Positions 9,951 through 16,176 of a stretch of 16,176 bases of DNA are shown here, piece after piece. Both the position numbers and the translations under genes were made by a program. This stretch comes from Hypholoma sublateritium FD-334 SS-4. Lineage: Eukaryota > Basidiomycota > Agaricomycetes > Agaricales > Strophariaceae. Under the pieces are notes generated by a model. That model did no database searches and was not told where the DNA came from. It worked only from the letters and a program-made list of their open reading frames with translations. Position 1 is the stretch's first letter. Every line of letters begins with the position of its first letter. The stretch lies in NCBI GenBank assembly GCA_000827495.1, contig KN817646.1, positions 88,072 to 104,247 of the forward strand, given 5' to 3'.

Positions 9951-11412
9951 ATGGGGCCTCGTCCATCCATGTCTTTTGCATTCCATGGTCCTCCGGGGCC
10001 TAGTTTGCCACGAACAAAATGTATCAGACACGTTCTCTTCCGTACATACGAGCTGATCAGCCTGCAGTTGAAAAGTAACATCAAATTTGCAGAACACATT
10101 CGGCACCGCGTAGAAGAATTGCAAGCGCCCTGGGTAGAACCACCCCCTCGCTATGGCCACCGACGAACTTCAGACAACGCCGATCAGGCCAACGACGGCC
10201 GCAAGCAGAGTTACCGAAATCGCAAACGCTGTCAGCAGCGCCGGCGTGTAGTGGAAGAGCAGGGACACGTCGCCACCGAGCGAATGGTTTTCGAACACAT
10301 CCAACTGGCAGACGCCGCCACCTCCACCCTCGACGTGAAGACCCTGCCGGCCGCATCAGGCGCTTACTGCGGCAAGACCCTGGGTGTCACCGAACTCGAC
10401 CGGGAGAGGGAGTATACGCCGGAGGAGCTCCAGCGTGACCATGCATTCCAATACCTTGCGTACGAAAAGGGGTGCGTAAGATTTTTAAGGAGAGGATTAC
10501 AACCGCGCTGACCGTTCTTAGCGAGCCCGTCCCATTCGTTGACATAACTGGTCAATTGTTTGGATTGCGAACCCCTGGGATGCAGACGGCGTCGTACGAG
10601 AAGGCTACCGATGACGCCCATGGGCTCCTTGAGTGCCTTGCCGAGGAAGAGGTTTTCCCGCATAACGAACGTCGCCATCGACGCGGTGAATACCCGAGCG
10701 TGAGCTTCGGGATCTCCGTAGGAAATGGACAGACTCGCCCCAAGCTTCTCAGGCTCGGCACTCACGCCGCGTTTGTGGGGGAGCTGTGCAACAGCGAACC
10801 CTTCCAACGGATCGCAGGCTTTACGGACTGTAAGACGGTGCTCTCTACAGCAGATTCAACGCTAATGCATTTTCCTTGATAGCGGTATTCGCAAGCTGGG
10901 CCCCAAAATTACATGCGCACTACCATGACGCCCTACGTAAGGTCGAGAAGAAGATCGGTGCGACACGCTGCTTTTCAGGTAACGCTTTCGCCAGCGCGAC
11001 AGTCAATGTGGGCCCTGCCGTCCGCACATTTATCCACCGCGATATGAAGAACCTCGCTTACGGATTATGTGCGATCACAGCTTTAGGAAAATTTGACCAC
11101 AAGAAAGGAGGGCATCTCATTCTTTGGGACGCCAAGCTGATCATAGAATTTCCTGCCGGCTCAACCATATTCATCCCATCCGCCACGTTGAGCCATTCGA
11201 ATACTGCTATCCAGAGCGGTGAAAAACGCGCGTCCTTTACCCAGTACTCCGCTGGCGGTCTCTTTCGCTGGGTCGACAACGGGTACAAGACCGACGTCCA
11301 GCTGCAGAAGAATCCTGCGGCTTATCGACGTATCCTATCGGAACGCGAAGGCGGCTGGGTGAAAGGACTGGCGATGCTTCCTACCATTCAGGAACTAGTT
11401 GCGAACGTGTAA
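9951..11412 (+). CDS. Gene 3: TET/JBP-like 2-oxoglutarate/Fe(II)-dependent dioxygenase (fungal TET)
   Basis: Exons 9951-10471, 10522-10829 and 10883-11412 give 452 residues. The fold is recognised from HRDMKN (iron ligands H328 and D330), GGHLILWD (352-359), FPAGSTIFIPSATLSHSN (distal iron ligand H381), and EKRASFTQYSAGGLFRWV (2-oxoglutarate-binding R392). The HxD, His and Arg spacing fits the family, so the site appears intact. Known relatives such as the Coprinopsis cinerea enzyme oxidise 5-methylcytosine in DNA. That role is inferred here, in the nucleus. The N-terminal 100 residues are basic and low in conservation; conserved fungal TET sequence begins near the region LDVKTLP and continues with PVPFVD after intron 1. 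The start is uncertain: an upstream ATG at 9807 spliced 9824 to 9918 stays in frame. Fungal TET/JBP genes are often carried by KDZ transposons; no transposase is seen here. Confidence 0.9.
10042..10092 (+). other. Optional intron in gene 3 (51 nt, frame-neutral)
   Basis: Donor-like GTACAT and acceptor TTTGCAG enclose 51 bases, a multiple of three, in the poorly conserved N-terminal region. Both forms keep the frame: retained RTYELISLQLKSNIKFAE, or spliced with Q in its place. The sequence alone cannot decide. Confidence 0.35.
10472..10521 (+). other. Intron 1 of gene 3 (50 nt, phase 2)
   Basis: Donor GTGCGTAAG, branch CTGAC, acceptor CTTAG. Splicing joins ..LAYEKG to EPVPFVDITGQLFG, a junction expected for fungal TET proteins. 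Confidence 0.85.
10830..10882 (+). other. Intron 2 of gene 3 (53 nt, phase 1)
   Basis: Donor GTAAGA, branch CTAAT, acceptor GATAG. Splicing gives ..QRIAGFTD-S-VFASWAPKLHAHY, restoring a continuous conserved block. Confidence 0.85.
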
Positions 11413-11435
11413 CTTCAGATGGGTAGATAGATATG

Positions 11436-11441
11436 AATAAA
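11436..11441 (+). promoter_or_regulatory. Candidate polyadenylation signal of gene 3
   Basis: AATAAA lies 24 bp after the TAA of gene 3. Fungal signals are loose, so this is only a plausible site. Confidence 0.4.
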
Positions 11442-11771
11442 CGTAGCGCATCAATGTAGGTTGCTGCTTTCTGGGTCCCACGTGCTCAACGTGATCAAAG
11501 TTCAGGGGCATATGTGAGTTAAATAATAAGTTGTTAGCTGTAAAGACATGGAGGACAGTTGCGGCGACTGCAGTGATTCCGTCGACGTCTGGCTAGCTTG
11601 TGTTTTACAAAAAGCATGTTACTTTGAGCTATTGACAAGCAGACATTTAGAATACATGTGTGTGTGGTGCAGAGTCACGATAGCTTGAAGATGGAAAAAT
11701 GAAAATTGCATCTCTGGTCATTCCTTCGATCATGCGCAGTTTGAAACATAGATCTTGACGTAATCACTCAA
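11442..11771. other. Gene-free spacer, nothing recognised
   Basis: AT-leaning sequence between the end of gene 3 and the telomere-like motif. I see no coding frame, dyad copy or repeat in it. Confidence 0.3.
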
Positions 11772-11785
11772 TAGGGTTAGGGTTA
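11772..11785 (+). repeat. Short interstitial telomere-like sequence (TAGGGTTAGGGTTA)
   Basis: Slightly more than two units of TTAGGG, the usual telomere repeat of filamentous fungi. It is followed by looser TAGGG words (about 11800-11816) and then the 11-bp minisatellite. It may be a relic of a healed end, a subtelomeric mark or chance. Confidence 0.45.
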
Positions 11786-11825
11786 TGGGGCATTTTATTT
11801 AGGGATTTGGGTAGGGTTTTGCCCA

Positions 11826-11933
11826 GGGTTGGGCTAGGGATGGGCTAGGGACAGGCTGGGGATGGGCTAGGAATGGCTAAAGATGGGCTAGAGATGACTA
11901 GTGATATGCTAGGGATGTGCAAGGGACAGGTTG
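11826..11933 (+). repeat. Decaying minisatellite, 10-11 bp unit GGGATGGGCTA
   Basis: About ten consecutive units. GGGTTGGGCTA, GGGATGGGCTA, GGGACAGGCTG and GGGATGGGCTA are followed by units that drift further (GGAATGGCTA, AAGATGGGCTA, GAGATGACTA, GTGATATGCTA, GGGATGTGCAA, GGGACAGGTTG). Units 1-4 are closest to consensus, next to the telomere-like motif. Confidence 0.7.
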
Positions 11934-11970
11934 CGTGCAGTGATTTTGGCGGTAATATTAAATTGCTGCG

Positions 11971-12340
11971 TGTCTCTGGGGATCGTTGATCCCCACAGAT
12001 GTGCTCAGTGAANTTTCACCATGTAAAAATCAATTTTGCATGTAATATTCACTTGCTGCATGTCTATGGGGATCGTCGATCCCCACGGATGTGCTCAGTA
12101 AAATTTCACCATGCTAAAATTTATTTTGCGAGTGATATTTACTTGGTGCATATCTGTGGGGATCGACGATCCCCATGGACATGCTTGGTCAAATTTCACC
12201 ACACAATTAATTTTGTGAATGATATCCACTTGGTGTGTGTCTGTGGGGATTGTGCTCAGTAAAATTTAAACATGCAAAAATTAATTTTGCATTCAATATT
12301 CAGTTGCTGCATGTCTGTGGGGATTGATGATTCCCATGCT
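11971..12340. repeat. Array 2, block A: 90-bp tandem repeat carrying the palindrome GGGGATCGWCGATCCCC
   Basis: Dyads begin at 11977, 12067 and 12157, exactly 90 bp apart. A fourth copy at 12244 keeps only the left arm and lacks about 16 bp. A fifth at 12318 is weakened (GATTGATGATT core). The spacer contains GTGCTCAGTAAAATTT, then a CATG..AAAAT..ATTTTG stretch, and ends with CTTGGTGCAT or similar. The dyad at 11977 has TTG in place of TCG. Two N positions fall in or near this region. Confidence 0.85.
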
Positions 12341-12570
12341 CTCCTAATCTTGCACAATATCTATAAGAATAGGTGTTGTTCATTGTAATACTTCTTTTGA
12401 TGCACGAGTGCTCGTGGTCTTGTTGTGGTCCCATAATGTACACAATGTGCGACCCTCTATGTCACTCTANGTCATAGTGCCCACAATAGCCTCATTCGCG
12501 GTTGCTCCGCGTACTCGTGCTTCACTTGCCGTGCATTAGCGGGAAAACTCTGAACTTGGGCTCACGGTAT

Positions 12571-13480
12571 CGGGATCGTCGATCCCCACACATTTATCAA
12601 TGTTTTTTATACTTTATTTTATCCCATTACACAAGTACGTGGGGATCAACCATCCCCACGTGTTTATCAATGTTATTCATTCTTCATGTTGTTGCACTAC
12701 ACGAGTACGTGGGGATCGTCGATCCCNGCGTATTTATCAATATATGTTATTCTTTATTTTGTCACAATGGGACTACATGGGGATCGACGATCCCCACATA
12801 TTTATCAATGTGTTTATTTATCATTTTGTTGTACTACACAAGTACATGGGGATCGATGTATTTATCAATATATGTTATTCTTTATTTTGTCAGAATGGGA
12901 GAACGTGGGGATCGACGATCCCCATGCATTTATTAATGTACTTTACGCCTCATTTCATCGTAGTACATGAGTATGTGGGGATCGTCGATCCCCACGTATT
13001 TATCAATATACATTATTCCTTATTTTGCTGAAATACGAGTACGTGGGGATCGTCGATCCCCACGTATTCATCAGCGTATTTTATTCTGTATTTTGTTGCA
13101 CTGCACGAGTACGTGGGGATCATCGATCCCCACGTATTTATCAATGTATTTTATGCTTTGTTTCATTTTGATACACGAGTACGTAGGGATCGTCACTACC
13201 CACGTATTCAGCAATGTATATCATTCTTTATTTTGCAATATGCCAGTATGTGGGGGTCGTCGATCCCCACGTATTTATCAATGTATTTTCTTATTTATTT
13301 CGTTGCAATGCACAAGTACGTGGGGATCGGCGATCCCCATGCATTTATCAATGCATTTTTTCCTTTGTTTCATTTCGATACACAAGTACATGGGGATCGT
13401 CGATCCCCACGTATTTATTAATGTATTTTGTACTTTATTCTGTTGTATCTCAGGTGTANGTGTAGATTGATAATCCCCGC
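12571..13480. repeat. Array 2, block B: 70-bp tandem repeat with a 27-bp palindrome
   Basis: About 13 units, with dyads starting near 12571, 12640, 12710, 12778, 12847 (left arm only), 12906, 12976, 13044, 13114, 13184, 13251, 13321 and 13391, and a decayed end copy near 13460. The best copy (13040-13066) is a perfect dyad with 13-base arms TACGTGGGGATCG around a central T. The spacer is CGTATTTATCAATGTATTTT, then T-rich sequence, then TACACGAGTACG. Because 70 is not a multiple of three, repeat-encoded open frames appear in all three plus frames; they are not genes. The block lies between the convergent 3' ends of genes 3 and 4. The unique spacer at 12341-12570 separates it from block A. Confidence 0.9.
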
Positions 13481-13665
13481 ATGCTCATGTATTGCAACTA
13501 CAATGAATTTACTCGGTATTTCGGGTCTTATGTGCGTCCATGATAGCCAATGCAGACCAGCAGGCAATCCAGTGCCTAACGCACGCCGGTAAAGCGCAGA
13601 AGAATGCGCGCCTGTTCATATGGCATAAATTAACTTACCTTCTGTATACACGGTGTCTCACAGTG

Positions 13666-13767
13666 TGGGGATCGACGATCCCCACATCATCTATATGTTC
13701 TAATTTGATCTAATTGTTCTTCCTGGGGAGCTATGTACAATTACAAAAATTAGGCGCGCGATCCCCA
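13666..13767. repeat. Isolated palindrome copy and a half copy
   Basis: A perfect 19-bp dyad, TGGGGATCGACGATCCCCA, stands alone at 13666-13684, outside the 70-bp repeat. A right-arm half (CGATCCCCA) lies at 13759-13767. Both are in unique sequence close to the 3' end of gene 4, and the stretch 13481-13665 before them holds nothing else recognisable. Confidence 0.75.
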
Positions 13768-13890
13768 AATACCAAGCAAAAGCCGTGGCTCAATGACGGC
13801 GGAGTATGTACACAATAACATATACTACTAAATTTCGATAAATAAATTGCAAAGGGTGAGCGTCTGTTATAGACTTACAGTAGTCCACGC

Positions 13891-16176
13891 TCAGGAGTTG
13901 ATTCTCTTGCGGTTGGCCTGCTAATGCAACAATTAGTAGAGATAAAATGTTATTTTGTATACAAGATTTTACCAGAAGGATTTCGTGATAGCAATGGGTC
14001 AGATATTCACGTTGGTAACGTTCGGTGCCTGCTTCGATCTTCTTTGTCCACGCGTTTGCCTTTCGCAATGTCTGCCGCCACTCAGTTACACCGAAGATTG
14101 TTAGCTGGGTTTCCTGCAGGATATTGCACCGCTTCTCATAGTACGCTTCCGCCAAGTCCGTCCATTCGGTCTGCAGGTAACACCCCATCACCGTCCATAA
14201 TGAATCCTGTGGCCACCACGAAAGCTGTCGAATTGCACCGTCTATAAGTTCCTCGCCCTCGGGAGACTGTTCCGTTTGTGTCAAATAAACGCCGCATATG
14301 ATGTTTTTATCGGCTTGCGTGAGTTGATCATCGACAAGATAGAGATCATCACATTGGCAAATGACAGTATCTCCGTAGAGTGGTCCATCAAGCACAGCGC
14401 CCGGATCTGTGGTATCTCGGGCGATACGAGCAATAATGCCACCGTGCATTAGCGCGGCGCGTCCCTTGGGTCCACAAAGAAGATGCTGACGGCGTCGCAA
14501 GTACTCTTCGTAGTCTTCGCGTGTGCTCTTGTAGCCTTTCAGACGGATTCCGAGAGGCGCGCTCTGTGGCAGTGAAGGGGGAGGCGGGGTAGTAACTGCT
14601 TTGACTGTGTTAAACCGACAGCCACGCCGAGTAAGCTCACGAGCAATGATATCAATAGTCGACCATTTCCTTCGAAAGATCAGCAACACCGTGGATGCAT
14701 CTTTCGTGGCAATCATCCATGGATCTGTCAGAAGACTCCCGCCCAAGTTACGCAGAAGATAAACAGCAGGAGTACATGTCGCGATAATCCGAATTTCCAG
14801 TGCGTCACTCATCAGCGAGAGAGGCGAGGGGCTTGCAGGAGAATGGTCGAAACTAGCAGGGAGATCAATAAATGTACCCTTTGCATTAGCTAGTGTATTA
14901 ACAAGGTTGATGGTACCAGCCTCGGCGCCNACGTCAAGTTCAACTGCCTGAAGCGATAGGCTCATCAGCGCTTTTGACAGTGAAAGTATTGCACCCCCAG
15001 TATCTTGAACATTTGCACTGCCCTTATCAGAGAGAGATGATGCCGACGGCCGCAACGTGGCCGCTGATCCTTTCGATTTTTTGCTGGCATTCCTGCGACT
15101 CGAGGACGACGTATGGGGTGGTGGTGCGGCCCCTGGCCGCTGCGAATCATCACGGCGCGACGAAGATGACGTTTGCGATGCCGGAGGCGCTTCATAGCGC
15201 CTACGTTCATCATGGCGAATGGGAGTTGACATTTGCAGCGTATATTCACTGTGAGCGGGCTTGTCTCCATGGCCCGCTGCCTGTGCCTTGTTCAAACTTG
15301 TCGAAGGCGTGCACTGGTCCATGTCTTCGCGCTGGTTTCCTGCCTGAACAGGCCACTTGAACGGTAGAGCTAGACTGTAGCCAAAACGGTCGCGCAGGAA
15401 CGTGTCGAGAGTGATGTGTTCTGCTACCGAAGGGAGCGGGGTTTCTTCGTCATCCACTGACATGCGAGAGTCTTCTAGAGTACTCTGTACATCAAGAAGC
15501 GTGCTTGTTATGTGCCCGTCCTGTGGAATAGCGAGCGCCGAAGATGCCTTGGGATTCATTGGCACAAAGCTATCGTCGTCTGAATACCCATCATCATAGT
15601 CCACGTCGTTAGGATCATTGTCATCAGGGAACTCGTCACTGTACTTGGGAAGTTGGGGGCACAAATCCCATTGGTTGTTGTAGCTCGTGTAGTGGCGCTG
15701 ATTTTTAGTGTAATTTGACCAATAAAAATCAGCCTGCTTTGATTGAAGCTGTACCCTTTCGTAGACGCCATTGCCTGCGTCCACCCATTCGAAAACTGTT
15801 GATTTCCGAGCAAAAGTTGCTCGAGACTGTGCGCTTGTTTCACGTGCCAGGCGCCGCTGCCGTTCCACTGGATCTTCATTAGCTATACGACGCTCATGTA
15901 TCTCGCGACGTTTGGCAAAGAAATCCTCAAGTGCGGCTAGAGCTTTCTTGCTATTAGCAGGCGTATTAGAGGGTTCAGGGATGGGCTGNTCCAAAGGAAC
16001 GTCAACAACAGCCCACATTGGCTGCTCATCTGTGGGCCGAGTATTCATTGGGGAACACGATGGTTCAGAGGGCGGGGGGAACATACACAGATTGGAATCT
16101 GTCAGAATGGTCTCCAGGCGGTCAGCACCGTTTACAAAGGTTCCGTGTTCCCTCATAGGAGGCGGTGCAGTAGGGT
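13891..16176 (-). CDS. Gene 4 (partial): paralogue of gene 2, 5' end beyond the window
   Basis: On the minus strand the frame is open to the window edge (PTAPPP before the first Met at 16156). The protein matches gene 2 from about its residue 395 onward, so the N-terminal part and its exons lie outside. Shared blocks, counted from that Met, are the charged stretch FFAKRREIHERRIANE (79-94), WDLCPQ (163-168), SKALMSLSLQA (394-404), GRAALMHGG, IICGVY, LSWWPQ and WTDLAEAYY. A stretch of roughly 110 residues (about 275-385) is absent from gene 2. It is rich in Ser, Arg and Lys and contains a 20-residue duplication around TSSSSRR (329-335 and 349-355). Splicing of a 52-nt intron gives the ending ..HEILL-QANRKRINS. 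Two N positions give unknown residues. Function unknown. Confidence 0.8.
13921..13972 (-). other. Last intron of gene 4 (52 nt, phase 0)
   Basis: On the minus strand the donor is GTAAAA, the branch-like site is ACTAAT and the acceptor is ATTAG. Same length, phase and protein position as the last intron of gene 2. If it is retained, the frame runs on to 13790. Confidence 0.75.

Noticed and set aside
930..11412. Calling the whole module a KDZ transposon
   Set aside because: No KDZ transposase, terminal inverted repeats or target-site duplication could be seen, so the link rests only on the TET gene.
12502..13470. Long plus-strand open frames with repeated peptides (such as GDRRSPRIYQC and YVGIVDPHVFIN)
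   Set aside because: They are the 70-bp DNA repeat read in different frames. The unit is not a multiple of three, so all frames show the same pattern, and there is no start context or intron logic.
12571..13480. CRISPR-like array (regular repeats with spacers)
   Set aside because: The 'spacers' are themselves repeated copies, the repeat is a perfect dyad, neighbouring genes have spliceosomal introns, and no cas gene is present.
1..16176. tRNA or rRNA genes
   Set aside because: No cloverleaf-like arms with a GGTTCRA box, and no rRNA core motifs were noticed on either strand by eye.

Overview
The window looks like nuclear DNA of a filamentous basidiomycete, probably an Agaricomycete. The protein-coding genes are interrupted by short introns of 49-59 nt with GT-AG ends and CTRAY-like branch sites. 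One gene is a clear fungal TET/JBP-type dioxygenase, and the other large proteins resemble the lineage-specific 'hypothetical' families abundant in mushroom-forming fungi. I cannot name the species. Seven single N positions (248, 12013, 12470, 12727, 13459, 14930, 15989) mark consensus ambiguities.

Layout. 1-460: a cluster of short palindromes and a degenerate repeat. 930-3832 (+): gene 1, three exons, 933 residues, unknown function. 4056-4955: array 1, about nine spaced copies of a palindrome with core GGAGATCGACGATCTCC. 5574-6113: a 25-bp dyad and a cluster of a 19-bp motif. 6332-9326 (+): gene 2, four exons, 943 residues, unknown function. 9637-9722: the same 19-bp motif three more times. 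About 9951-11412 (+): gene 3, a TET/JBP-like 2-oxoglutarate/Fe(II) dioxygenase with an intact catalytic triad. 11772-11933: a short telomere-like motif and a decaying 11-bp minisatellite. 11971-13684: array 2, two adjoining tandem blocks (units 90 and 70 bp) built on the palindrome GGGGATCGTCGATCCCC. 13891-16176 (-): gene 4, a paralogue of gene 2 running off the window end.

How it may fit together. Genes 1, 2 and 3 are co-oriented, and genes 2 and 3 share an upstream motif, so they may be one co-regulated module. Fungal TET/JBP genes are known to be carried by KDZ-type DNA transposons. No transposase or flanking terminal repeats are visible here, so mobility is only a hypothesis. The most striking non-coding signal is that two distant arrays use the same dyad architecture (GATCG-W-CGATC core) with a matched base-pair change in both arms (A:T versus G:C). 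The dyad also sits in three unrelated spacer contexts, so it is the dyad itself, not the surrounding sequence, that is shared. Each dyad carries two symmetric CpG sites, and several degenerate copies differ by CpG transitions. That is suggestive next to a 5-methylcytosine oxidase gene, but unproven.
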